Shown: positions 48,234 to 60,713 of the stretch, piece after piece | Layout of the letters: the number at the start of each line of letters is the position of its first letter | Position numbering within the stretch: position 1 is the stretch's first letter | Origin: Syncephalis plumigaleata | Lineage: Eukaryota > Zoopagomycota > Zoopagomycetes > Zoopagales > Piptocephalidaceae | DNA length: 64,000 bases | NCBI GenBank assembly: GCA_025201365.1 | Contig: JAIXMF010000003.1 | Span: forward strand, 992,001 to 1,056,000 | Reading direction: 5' to 3' | Made by a program: the position numbers and the translations under genes | Notes under the pieces: model-generated | What the model was told of the DNA's origin: nothing | Database searches by the model: none | Seen by the model: the letters and a program-made list of their open reading frames with translations, nothing else

Positions 48234-48723
48234 TATGTAAACATAGATTTACTAGGAATTGACAAAGCTTATAGAGAGAGCGAGAGTTCGTACACAAAAA
48301 CTAAGTGGTAAAAAAATGGGATAATGATGCAGATGTGCAAATGTCTATTTGTGTATGATATGGAAATCTACGCCATTCTTCTTAACAGATACTGCGACCC
48401 TGCTTTCCTTATTACTATTATTATTGTCGTTGTTATTCGTATTAGTCAAGCGGTTATCGTTCTATACTCGCTATCGCTTGTACTCGTTTATCGAGTCAGC
48501 ATCTCTCGTGTTTATTATTATCATATTCATATTCATATTATCTGTTGTAATAGTAGTCTACTACTACTACTACTGCTGCTACTACTACTCTTATTTCGTT
48601 ATTGCTCTTTAATTCCTTGTATTATCGGTAGTATCATCGTTATTAGTGATTCGGTGGTATTATTCATGGTCATTAGGCCAATCATCAGTTGGATTATATT
48701 GCTGACTGCACTACAATAACAAA
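48234..48723. promoter_or_regulatory. divergent promoter region, RNPC3-like / Rictor
   Basis: About 490 bases between divergent start codons. The half near Rictor is T-rich on the plus strand and contains a (CTA)n-type run at about 48555-48590. No specific site is claimed. Confidence 0.4.
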
Positions 48724-51700
48724 ATGGATCCCAGTTCAAGCGACATAGACATTGATAGTGGAGATCACTTGGACGATATTGTCAGTTCATATGATATTAG
48801 TACGCAGAGGTATGTAACTGGAATTATTCGTGTATATTCACGTATTTATCCGTTTACTCTATGAATAGCTTGATGATATATTCCGACAAATCGATTATGA
48901 AGAACGGATTAAAGCGGCAGCTGAGAGTGCACTAGCTGTTCTGGGTGATGTAGTGGAAGTCGACGAGAACGAGACGGAAACCACCGTGGAACATGCAACA
49001 GATACGAGACACTTGAATAGCGAAAGAAATAGTAATCAGCAGGATGATAGTCGGAATTCATTTGATGATCTTCAACAAGGTATTCCTCATTGTCGACTCG
49101 TGTATATACAGTTATAACGTATCTCTAATCGTATAATATATATATATCTACATAAATAGACATGGCAATTGATAACTCATGGCGAGATATTAATTACTCA
49201 CAATTACCAGCAGGTTCTGTAAATCGTAGTCAACTGCGTCAGCAAGCAGGTGCAGCAGCTCAGCGTATTGCTCTATTGAAACGAGAGGCTGACCTGATCC
49301 AGAAACTTGCTCATGGTATTCATCCACGTCATCATGATGAAGATGACGATGTAGTCGATGAAGATGAAGATGACTTATACGATGTTGATCACGCAGATGG
49401 TAACTAATTGGCTTACTAATGAAATACGCTTATATTCCTTAATAACAATCAATATGTAAATGTAGAAATGGATCCAGATGCGTTAGCCTACCACGATGAG
49501 GATATCGATGATTTGTACGCGGATGATGATGATGATGATGGTGATGACGATGACGATGATGCTGCAAGTGATTTTGCCATGGGCTATTACTTGAACTCTA
49601 CCCATGAAAATATGACACCAGTAGAAGAGGAGAACAATGATTCATTATTGTCTTATCATCATCATCAACAACAACAACAACACAACAACAGGAAGAGCAA
49701 CAAGACACGTCTACAAAAATAACTACAACCGTATCGAATGATCATGATAAGGAAATAATGGATGATAAAGAAGAACAGAATGCAATGGATAATGGACAAC
49801 AACAGGAATTGGAGATTGTTGCGCTATTTCCAAAGTCAGTAGAGTCAAAATCAGGTCTATTAGGACGACCAATACCGCAGCGTAGTACGTCATTACCTGT
49901 ACAGCAGGAAGGGGATCCATCAGCTGGGGGAAATGATCATAGTACGATGAGTAAATCAATGGTATCTACCACGACAAAGCAGCAACGATCTATGATGCTG
50001 GAGAAGGGACAGGCACGACGTCAACGTGATGAAGCAGTACGAAATGCTATGGTACACGTACAAAAGATCGATGTATCCGATATGGATTTAGCGGGTAAAA
50101 CAGCTAAAGAAGGTAATTGCGTGTGTAATCTTACGTTCGTCTCATAGTCTAATCATCTCATCAATGGTATATGTGCGTATATATACAATTAGAGAGTGAA
50201 CATGTACTACAAAAATAGCTCATGAGCTAAAGGAGGCAAGGAGCGTGTGACATTATTCGCTACATTAGCCAAACTAATGGCTACCATGCAGAACATGGAG
50301 AACCGTACCGGTAGATGCGATTCTACGAGGGTAAGCTAAGCTATGCTAATAGACAATCATAAGCATATTAGTCATGATAATAATGATACTATTCCATTTA
50401 GAGTGCGACCATTTCTAATGATCGTGTTAGCGAATTACGCGCTAGTGCATTACGTGTAGTGCGACAAACGATGATTCATCGCGAGGCCATTCAATTGCTT
50501 AAAGATCTACAAATTGATATATTTATTGTACAGTAAGTGAAGTTATCACATATATATATATATATATTGCTAATTCATACTCATTATTTAGATCATTAAC
50601 GCGTGATCAACGCTATGAATGGGAGCGTGAACAAGCTATCAAGTTGATTCGTGTGTGTGTGGAAGTGCCACGCGGTGCAGAAGTCATTCCCGAGAGTATC
50701 TTACGTGCTATGGTAGCCATCGCTGAACAAGTAGATGATGCCTATCGTAATCTATGCTTGGAAACACTATGTGAACTTGGTCAGTAGTATGACATTACTA
50801 CGTGATGTAGATGTACATAATGATCATCATTGTACTAATACATTCTATATGTATATGTATATGTATATTTATATAGCGGTGAGATGTGTTGAATCAGCCG
50901 TAAGATGTGGTGGTATTCGAGTGGTATTAAACGCACTACTAGATGGTCAGCATACTCTATCAGAGTCATTAGTACTTACACTGCTCTACTTGTTGGATGC
51001 ACCACAAACACGCTATTATCTTCGACCTGGTGTTGATGTTGAGGTAATCATCATCACTAATAACATTGATAGTAGTAATAATAATTAATCCTGCTAATGT
51101 AATGTAGATGTCAATTTCATGCTTTACCGATGGATTTAGTCGAGGTCAAACGGCTATTGAACGTATGAAGAATGCATCTACTACGCTTAAATACTTGTAC
51201 GATCATGGCCTGGTAAGTTGATGAGCATTATCACGTCATTATTAGTATTATTAGCTTATACGATCATCATTTAGGATTATTCTATGTTTGTGCCAATGAT
51301 ATGGGAACGGTAAAATCCGTGGTAGCAGCACTCAATTCACCTTTGGAAGAAACTAGGGTAAGCTATAGTAGAGGACTACTATCGATATGCTCCAACTAAT
51401 AGGCTTGATTAGGTTGTTCTACTGGGATTGATTCGTGAATTATTGGATTTAGATAATCCACTTTACAAATTGCCAGATCCCAATGATAGCTCGAGTCAGA
51501 TATTAAGAGAATACGGATTTCGTAGTCAATTTATTCGACCATGTTTCAGCAATAGAGTCGATCTGATTCAGCATCATCTAAGTGCTGTATTGCTTATATT
51601 CCTCGAGGCTGGACTAATCCAGGTAGGATGCATGAACAGATTGTTTATCTATTGTTTAATAATGAAATGGATTACTAATGCATATGTATGTGTAGCAATT

Positions 51701-54700
51701 GTGTCATTTAATTACACAACCGCATAAATCAGTTGCCGCTCAAGCATTAAACCTGTTAACGGACGTGTTGAAACTAGGACGACAATTATTGCCGGCAAAC
51801 ATTCGGCACATATGCAAGTAAGTAGTCATGCATAGAGTATGATAATGGTGGCTATGTTATCACGTAGATAACTAATGGATCGATTATAGTCATTGCCAGA
51901 ATTGCTTAATTCAGCGGTGGAATTCGATAATAATAAGCGTGCACTAGCTACTTCAGCATTACAATCAATTGAACTATTAATGGAGGACGATGAACGACGA
52001 CGACAGCATCATACTCCATCGGAAATGTATGCAAATGTAAATGATTATGTATAGAAATCTAACACTATTGACTATTAGCTTGGATAAACCAAATCAGGCT
52101 GTACTAGATGCTACAGTCTACGCGAATGACGATGCCGTATTCGTAATGCACTCCAACAGACACAAGTGAGTATTAATATTATTGCAATCGATTCTAATGA
52201 GGAATACTCGTTAACACTATTATTATTATTATTAACTAGGTGTTAACCGTTAAAGATGGTACAAAATGGGATTGGGAACTCATTTCCGAACTGTTTATGA
52301 CAACGTTAAAACTACCGAAATACTTGGATGATGCGTTGCGTGGAGGACATTTCATGAAACGTCTATTGGGATTCTATCATCCAGCAAGTGGATTTCCTCA
52401 ACTACCCATGAATCTGGTATGTAATGTTGTTGTTGTTACTTTATCAATACAGTAGTATACTAATAGCTAGCTTTTGATATCATTGATTAGGATAATATGA
52501 AGTACATCAAGATCGGTCATAATATACTGGAGACATTATTGATGAATGCCGATGGACAACGATTTCTAAGGGAGAGTGAACTATTACGAGAGATTGCACT
52601 CTACCTGGCACAAATGATTCCGGTAAGTGACGCTCACTCATGTATGCTAATAATCATGGACACATTGAATGACATTGCAATATAGACGCCAGGCGGTGAT
52701 GCATCTGTATTAACACGTATTGAAGTGAACAAAACATTGACATGGGCCTATATCTGGCTATTGATGTCGCTATCCGCACCAAGGAGGGTATAAGGTAGTG
52801 TGCATAGGCTACAATTGTGGATTGCGCGTATTAATTGAATACACGACAGAGCACTAGAACGAGCCAATGTATTCGATACTATTTATTGTCTGAGTCAGAT
52901 TGCCAATCGTGAAGATGTCTACCGCGAGATCTTGTCGAGTATGAGCTATGTCCAGTAAGTCAAAATGATGATTTATTCCATGTTTAGCATTAGATTGAGC
53001 AATACCTGTTATTAGTGATGGATTTCCACGAGCTATTCTTGTCAAAATGCTTACCTCAGAAGCTACAGTAAGTAAATGGCGTTAATTGTGATAGGATCGA
53101 GTATAGCTTATTCGTATACTAACAATTGATACACTTAGTCTTCTCGATGGTTTGCCACTTGTCAGTTGCGTACGTTAGTCCACGAGAAAATACCCAGCTT
53201 CCATGAATGGGGCATTCGTATGCTCGTTGATCAGCTATACGATCCGGAAGTAAGCATATGTCAATTGGCGGTGACAGCCTTGGACGAGGCATGCGAGAAT
53301 CCATTACACTTGGAATGCTAGTGCGTCTCTGTCCGATGCTCGATCATCTCGGTGATCTGGGACGGCCTTTGTTCTTCCGGTAAATGATCTACGCATTACG
53401 TGTTCAATTGGCGTATACTATAACAAATGAATATCTAGGTTTCTTGCTTCGACGCATGGTATACATCATATACTGAATATGGATCAAATATCCCAAGAGA
53501 TGAACACTTGGCTCGAGGTTAGTCATTAGCTACACATTTATTTACGAAGCATACAATGGAATGCTCATTCGTTGATCGTGCATGTAGCGTAACAATATAG
53601 AATATGTGGCTGAGGTGGAAATGACGCTGTCCAATGCATTCAATGTACACTTGCAACAACAACAGCAGGCATCGGATCCGGTATTGCCCACCGATAGGAC
53701 GGCACGTTTTGAGCGTCGATGTCAAATGCCCAAGTAAGATAGCAGCCTAGCTAGATGGAGATAAAAGCATGTGTGTAAACTAATGTCACACTACTATACC
53801 AATGATAGATTCAAAGCCTACGGTATTGCACCACCACATCTTTATGGTTCATTGGTGCAGACTGCTACTGGATGTGAACTGTTGCAGCGTAAAGAGCATT
53901 TGGATGTATTGGCGAGTACGATACACGCTTGGCCCGATGTGCTCGAGACAAAAGAAAGTGGTGTGCTAAAATTGAAAGCTGCTCTTTGGGCCATTGTAAG
54001 TAATTAATATATATATATATATATGCATCGATGTTAATATTGATACTCATTGCTAATAGGGACATATTGGTGCAAGTGAACAAGGATTTGCACTATTGAA
54101 TGAAGCCATTATACAGGATATCGTGTATATGGCAAGTGCCTCGGAAGTATTATCAGTACGCGGGTGAGTCATTTTGATGCGTACACACACGTATCATTAT
54201 TGTATTGACTGACATCTAATTGGTATAATCTATCTCCATTAGCACTTGCTTCTATGTACTCGGTCTACTTAGCAAGACACAACTTGGTGCAGAACTATTA
54301 GAGGAACTAGGCTGGCTGTGTTGCACAACATCGTATGGCAGTTCACTTGGCGTGTGTCTACCAGCGTATCCACGACAATTCTTTATGGTATTGTGACGAT
54401 AACTTTTCGTAAATAGATGAACAAAACTAATCGATAATGATCTACTATCCATATGTATCCTCTATATAGGTACCCCCATGGCGATTCACCATGCCATCCT
54501 ACACTATTAGCGTGTCACTCTATCCAACACCACCCGATGCAATTATTAGCGAGATCCTTACCTCAGTTAGTAATTTGACCAATCATATTCTAGCCAATGC
54601 AGGCTCTAAGGCATTGTCCAGGTAAGTAGAATGCATCTATGGCATTAGTCAATAGGCATAGTTAATTTGACACTATATACGCGTACACCTGTGTACATCT

Positions 54701-55171
54701 GTGTACATTGCTAGACTTAAAGGTCAACACCCGGACAAGTTCAAGGATGTCACACTCTACCTCGAAGTACTCGGTATGATGGAGCGTTCTCACTTCCGTT
54801 TATCGGCTCGTCGATTTATTCTCGACTTGTTTGACATTACATTCGACGCGGAACGACTAGCATTTGTCGACGATCTAACACGACAACTACAAGAGCGACG
54901 CACACTTGGATTCTTTTCGAAATACTCAGGCGAGCATGCTGGCTATGACGAGTCAATGGAATTCCAAACAAACTCGCATAGTAATGTGGTGCAAACACCA
55001 TTGATTGGATCACCGGAACGACGTCAAGCAGGTACACCGCCCACTACGGGTACCAACTTATATGATAGACGAGGATCGGGTGCATCGCATACTGTCGCTA
55101 TTAATTCAGTTACATCATGCACGAAAACATCATTAGAGCCATCGGTGGTTATTCGTGGCTTTATTATTTAG
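48724..55171 (+). CDS. Rictor/Tsc11-type subunit of TOR complex 2
   Basis: The scaffold subunit of TORC2, which controls AGC kinases, actin and plasma-membrane homeostasis. It is split by over 20 short introns. The N-terminal part (MDPSSSDIDIDSGD) is acidic, with an HR1-like coiled coil (QQAGAAAQRIALLKREADLI) and Asp/Gln runs. The armadillo-like Rictor core follows: FIVQSLTRDQRYEWEREQAI, KLIRVCVEVPRGAEVIPES, RAMVAIAEQVDDAYRNLCLE, GGIRVVLNALLDGQ and LYLLDAPQTRYYLRPG. Later come TKWDWELISELFMTTLKLP with HNILETLLMNADGQRFLRES, VSICQLAVTALDEACEN, FKAYGIAPPHLYGSLVQTAT and KLKAALWAIGHIGASEQGFA, and a Ser/Thr-rich tail containing PLIGSPERRQAGTPP. All blocks occur in Rictor order. One-base frame changes are seen near 51270 (before FYVCANDMG) and 53322. 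The frame in the Gln/His-rich region around 49730 is uncertain. Confidence 0.9.
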
Positions 55172-55384
55172 TAGTAGTAGTAGTAATGGATAGGCCGTTT
55201 GTTTAGTGATATACATATATCTATATCTATATCTATATTAAAAATAATGTAATGTTATGGCTTTTTTTATACTTTCTGTATCATTGAATTACATACAATT
55301 ATACAACTATTAATTAATTATAATGATTATTGTCTTTGTCTTTGTCTTTGTCATTAGTACTCCATAGCAAGTTAAATGACCGTC

Positions 55385-55660
55385 TTTTTTATTGCTTCCT
55401 TTGATGGTACTTCTACATCGATTATTGAGGAAATGCGTGCCTACTGAAATAGTCGAGAAATAAAAAATAAATTTACGATCAAGGCCTTCCACCTGAATAT
55501 CGAGAATACACACGGCTATCACTTCACTACTCGTGTACGACAATGGCGCGATGATCATGTTGCTGTCTCTTTCTCCTTGCACTACAACATTGCCTCATAC
55601 GAGACACATTTATTGATCACCAAATTAGCAGGTGCACGCCAAAATGGTGACATAAACGAA
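55385..55660 (+). pseudogene. possible gene fragment, unrecognised
   Basis: A plus-strand stretch reads like real protein over about 90 codons: VFFIASFDGTSTSIIEEMRA, one in-frame stop, then FTIKAFHLNIENTHGYHFTT, VRQWRDDHVAVSFSLHYNIA and SYETHLLITKLAG. The balanced amino-acid use and absence of low complexity set it apart from the surrounding DNA. I find no start codon, no clear neighbouring exons and cannot name the family. It may be a relic, or one exon of a gene whose other exons I missed. It lies about 200 bases after the Rictor stop. Confidence 0.3.
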
Positions 55661-56863
55661 AACGAACAAGGTGATGCTAATGTGCGGATTAGGGGAGACG
55701 ATAGGATATGACGAAAAATCTGCCGTATCCTTAGGATAGTCATCAAGTGATGAATGAATAAAGGAATGCTGGTAGAGGTGGTGCAACCATATTAGTACAA
55801 GCGATAAAGCTGTATCACACGTGTATTTCGGACTATTTCTATAGAAGCAACCAAACAATAATACTCTACTACTAATAGTGCTACTACTAATAGTTGTGCT
55901 AATAATGCACATCATAATCAAGACTGTAACCGGACGTGAAATGATGCCAAACTAAATTGTCGGTCTCCTCGAATGGACGTCAAATGTAGAGCACGGGTGG
56001 TATAGGCCTATTAGTCAGATGCCATGGTAGACCAGAACGCGTCACCTCGAGATCCAAGGCCACCAGGGGCACATGCCGACCAGGAGAATTCCTTTAGCGA
56101 CAGAGCCGCATGCCCATGAAACACTAAGCAAGCATCGCTTACTAGTATGTATCCTCTCTTCTCTCTCTTGATGGTTGACATTGTCGCATAGTAAACTGCG
56201 TAAACAAAGCTAATGACAACAAAGACAATATCAAACTGTAGATAAATACAATACAATAAATTGTACTAATAGCAATCATAGTTGTAGTTGTAGTCGTTGT
56301 AGTTGTACTATGTACTATATACCTAACTAATTTTCTTCAGTCTACTTTAGCAACTCATTGGTATCTCCGCCAATAATATGCACATGTCCTAATCCGGTTG
56401 ATATTGCTACTATTGCTGCACGTACTCACTTTTTGGATGGTACACTTCTTTCGGTTCGAGATAACAATATTCATGTCGACGCACGATCCATTAAAAGAAA
56501 TACTATTAAAATACCGCACCATATAGCCGCGTTTTCTTTTTGTTCTCTATTATTTCATTTTATTACGATTACGATTACTTCTCCTCCTCCTCCTCCTTAT
56601 CACGTACTAAGCAGTGGCGCTCTACTTTCTTTATCCTCCTACTCCTCCACCTCTCCTCCTATTTCCCCTCAACTTACTTGCCACACTTGCCACGTTTGCC
56701 ACGCTTGCTTGCTCGTTTATTTACTTGTTTGTTTGTTTGTTTGTTTGTTAGCTCTATATCTGAGACAGCGTCAGCCACTAGCTTCTCCTTCACGTATAAC
56801 GATATTCGTCTTCTTTCACAGTTATATATCTTTGATTTTCGTTCACTATTCCTCGTCGTCGTC

Positions 56864-56898
56864 CTTCTTCCTCTTCCTCTTCCTCTTCCTCTTCTCGG
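56864..56898. repeat. (CTTCCT)n polypyrimidine tract
   Basis: Five to six tandem CTTCCT units within a longer C/T-only stretch. Confidence 0.85.
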
Positions 56899-57889
56899 AT
56901 CATCCTATTCCATTCAACGAGAGCTTAACGTTTCGCTCTATCCGTGTTTCACTAGTTTTTCCGTATTCTTTGCTAACTTTTTTACGCTTACTGCTATTCT
57001 GCCCTCTTCCTTATATTTTTCGCCTATCCTCACCAGCACCAACCATATTAACGCTACCAGTTTAGTTCTTTTGATTTGATCAACATTCGCATAATTGAAT
57101 TCAACGCTTATCCATATATTCATTACCGCTTTTACTACTACGACTACTGCCATCAATAATCATTGGTGGATGATAATATCCATTCGCTTATCGAGTGAGT
57201 GGATACACGCATAGTAAGTACTTTTATCTTGTATGTTGGCTTATGTTCCAAGTTATGGTTGTACAACAGACCAAAGTTGGTATTGTGTACACACTCGTAC
57301 ACATGCATTCCACCACTCTCAATGTTGATTGTGGTCATGAGCGAGAAATTCGATCCACATGCACCATGATGAAGAATACGCTCAATAGCGAGATATTAAA
57401 AAGTCTCCATCTTTGATGATGACAATCGATTGGAATGCATGTTTCCAATTTTTCCTTTACATTTTGCTTCGTTTTTTCCTTGCCATACTTTCGTTATTTC
57501 TCTCAGTATAATATCATTACTAACGTTTGCGCTGTTATGCTCTACTTGGAATCAACAACCTTGACTTTCAGTAGTGTTCTTTTGCCGTTTCACACAACAC
57601 ATTACCTGCTATAGACGTTTGTGCTTCTACTCGATACAACTTTACGACTAAGTTGGTTACGCAAAAAAGCTCTATCTCACGAAGAACTGGTCCGTCAAAC
57701 GTCAGCCACACATCCTCCTTTATCCCGATACAACACTCAGTTTAAGATATACATTTATTATTATTATTATTATTGCAGTCTACGTACAAAACACCAATAG
57801 ACTAGACCATTTACGTTTACGTTTACGTTTGAGTGAATGAGTGAGTGAGTGAATAAGTAGGCGCTTTTGTGTAAATCTGATCAATCAAC

Positions 57890-59413
57890 ATGGGCAATAC
57901 TACTTCACGTAAAAGTGTTGCTAGCGACTCAAAGATCGTACGTAAAAACGATAGTCATTGTCATCAACACGCTAGACGTCCGTCTCCATTGTTTACGCAG
58001 CAACAGCAACAGCAGCAACATCATCACACCATTATCACCATTATCATCATCCTCAGCAGCAGCATCAGTATGGTACAGCCACAAGTAGTGATGCAGGTAG
58101 TGGCAAGAAGACCAACAAGTTCTTACAAGTCATACCCAGGATACGACGCAACAAATCCAATATGAATTTGAACGGTGATCCGGAGACGATGCAATCCTAC
58201 CCCAATCGCAACGTGGATTATATGAATGCCGGTGAACATGCTCCACGTCTTCCCAGCAGCTTTATCCACTGCGGTGGTTGCGCAGACTGTGTCGCGCATG
58301 CCCTACTCGACAATGACTACGTTCCTATGCATTCGCAACCGTTGCATACGCACGCTGGATGTCATACGACCAGTTGCGATTCTACCAATGGTATGCTACG
58401 CAGTCATAGCGAGGGCGGACTACCGGTACACGATAATCCTTATGTGTTAATGACGAGAAATGACTCGGACCGACAGAACACGTCCAGTTCCAGCAGCTCC
58501 GTCAGTATCGTGCCAACTAAATACGTGTGGCAGAATGGACGCCGTATGTTAAACGACGACACGGCCAATTATCTATGGCCTACTGATCTGGATGAATCGG
58601 ATAGGCTCAATACGCAACACAACATTATCCGCTATGTATTACGTCGCATCTGCTTGTCGCCGGTCACCGACCCGAAACGTATTCTTGATGTAGGCTGTGG
58701 TACAGGCATGTGGATGAAGGAGATGGCACGCGAGTTCCCCAAGGCAACCCTAATAGGAGTGGATATTGCCGATGTATTCATGCAAACTGATATTCCCAGT
58801 AATTGCTCCTTTGAACTCGGCAACATATTGGAAGGTAAATAATAGACGTGTGCCATACTGATTATATCATTACCTTAACTCACGCTTATTCATAATATTA
58901 GGATTGGCATTTTCATCAAATCGATTCGACTTTGTCCACCAACGATTAATGGGCGGTGCAATTCCTGCTGCCCTCTGGCAGGCGCATGTAGCCGAATTAT
59001 ACCGCGTCACTCAGTCCGGTGGTTTCCTCGAGTTGGGCGACACCGATTTCAACTTCCAGAATGTAGGCGACATTGGCTATCGCGTCAATCAGATAGTCGA
59101 CGATTGCTTCAAGTATCGCGGTCTCGATTTGTCGGTCATTCGACGTCTGGACAAACTAATGAAACGTGCCGGCTTTGTAGAAATCCAAGTGCGTATTGTA
59201 GAGTTTCCCGTGGGTGAATGGGCCGGCATATCCGGTCGAATGATGCGTAACAATATCAACGATGCACTACAAAGTTTACGACGACTGGCCGTCATCATTG
59301 GTGCGGTCGGCTCGGAAGAGGAATACGACAAGCTACTCGATGACTTGTGGCGGGAATGCGATGAACATCAAACACTGGTACATGCCTATTATGCTTATGG
59401 ACAAAAGCCATAA
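57890..59413 (+). CDS. LaeA/Umta-type SAM methyltransferase 1, N-myristoylation motif
   Basis: About 485 residues. The start MGNTTSRKSV fits the N-myristoylation consensus (Gly2, Ser6) followed by basic residues. A disordered Gln/His/Ser-rich region of about 200 residues includes a Cys/His-rich patch (HCGGCADCVAHALL, HAGCHTTSCDS). The methyltransferase follows: RMLNDDTANYLWPTDLDESD and RLNTQHNIIRYVLRRIC (typical lead-in), motif I RILDVGCGTGMWMKEMAREF, post-I TLIGVDIADVF, intron 58835-58901, FDFVHQRLMGGAIPAALW, RVTQSGGFLELGDTDFNF, and the end TLVHAYYAYGQKP. A one-base frame change near 58060 lies in the CAN/ATC repeat between the start and the catalytic frame. The family is broad (secondary-metabolism regulator LaeA and relatives) and the substrate is unknown. 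It stands tail-to-tail with methyltransferase 2. Confidence 0.85.
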
Positions 59414-60713
59414 CAAAATGAGTTCACATTACATCATTATTATCATCATTATCATTATTATCATCATCATCTCTAGCTCGTTTAGATATTATCTTCATCA
59501 AGTTCGTGTGTCTTTGTCTCTCTCTGTGTGTGTATGTTGAGCTAGCGTATATCTAACCTTTTTCCATATTTACTTAACGTTTAGTAACTTTCTTCCTAGT
59601 TCTTCTTCTTCTTTCCTTATGATCATATCAGTCATTGTTATCACACACGCACACACACACGCACATAGTATGATGTGATAACTTTAACCATGAATGTACT
59701 AGATGATTATGTGTGTATCTGTCTGTGTATGTCATCACACTTTCCAATGTCATGAGAAGAAGAGTACAGCACGCGTACACATTGTAAACGATTGAATTTA
59801 TTTATCATATAATGTAAATGAAACGAGTGTTGCAATGTCTTATGCATCAATAACATCGTGATATTAACCAAGTAGGATACAGAGGAATGACACGATTGTA
59901 GCAATTTCACAATGAATAGTTTATCCATTAAACAAGCTGGATATACACACACATACGCAAATACTAAATGGCTGATGAAAGCTATCATTAGCTAAACTCT
60001 GCTAAATATTATTGCATCGACATACGTTTAATAACCATTTAAACAGGTAAGAATTATGACAGTGTTCCCGTATTACTACTAGATACTACAAGCGAATAAA
60101 GACTAATTGTCACGTTGTCATATTATCAAATGTTCAATAAAACTACTATGCTGAAGTGTATGTTTATTTAAAACAAGTAGCGTGTGTCCTATGATAAATG
60201 AAAGATTATTAACAACAGCAACAGCAACAGCAGCAGCATAATTATGATATAGACAAGAATGTATACAAGGGACGGCCAAAGAAGTTTACCTTGTTGAAGA
60301 CTGTCGATAATATCCAAAAGATGCAAAAATAGATATTGATTGATAACGATAAGACCGTGACCAAAGCAATTAAAAAGAGAATGAGCGAATGTGTTTTCCA
60401 TATATGTTGGTTAATATGTATATAGATAGATAGATAGATAGATTGATTGATTGATATAGTATCGATAAAGTAATATTGGACTAAAAAAATGTGTGTTGAT
60501 AAGGTTAAGAGGGAGAAGAGCTCTCCGCTCCATTATAATGATGCAAAAGTACAGAGTCACCACCGTCTCTAAATGAATGGTATCAGTTCAAGAGTTGGTA
60601 GTGATAATGATGCTGATAAAGATGATGATATGATAGTATGAAGATGATGATGATGAGGATTGCTATAATTGACAACTAGACTGCATGTGGTGTCAAGAAG
60701 TAGTGTTGCGCTT
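59414..60713. other. convergent intergenic region between the two methyltransferases
   Basis: About 1.3 kb with an ATT/ATC simple repeat at about 59429-59471, CA-rich runs near 59643-59664 and a GATA/GATT run at 60424-60452. No gene was seen. Confidence 0.5.
60424..60452. repeat. (GATA)n(GATT)n compound microsatellite
   Basis: About four to five GATA units run directly into about three GATT units. Confidence 0.9.

Larger units (their letters stand above)
55172..57889. other. long intergenic region 5' of methyltransferase 1
   Basis: About 2.7 kb. Apart from the fragment listed separately (55385-55660), it holds a GC-richer patch at about 55960-56110, a strongly pyrimidine-rich stretch at 56560-57080 with (GTTT)5 near 56728-56750 and (CTTCCT)n at about 56864-56898, an ATT run near 57755-57775, and TTTACG and GAGT tandem units at 57810-57855 just before the gene. 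The long pyrimidine-rich open frames are low-complexity artefacts. Confidence 0.5.

Noticed and set aside
56358-57079. Two overlapping long open frames (about 235 and 179 codons)
   Set aside because: They are translations of a pyrimidine-rich low-complexity tract (runs of Ser, Leu, Phe and Pro), with no domain, no splice support and no balanced composition.
57810-57855. TTTACG and GAGT tandem units as a regulatory array
   Set aside because: There are only about three to four units each, just before the start codon; without comparison there is no basis for a functional claim.
58835-58901. A possible U12-type intron in methyltransferase 1 (branch-like CCTTAAC before the acceptor)
   Set aside because: The donor is GTAAAT rather than RTATCCTT, so it fits an ordinary U2-type intron. 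No convincing U12 intron was found in this window.
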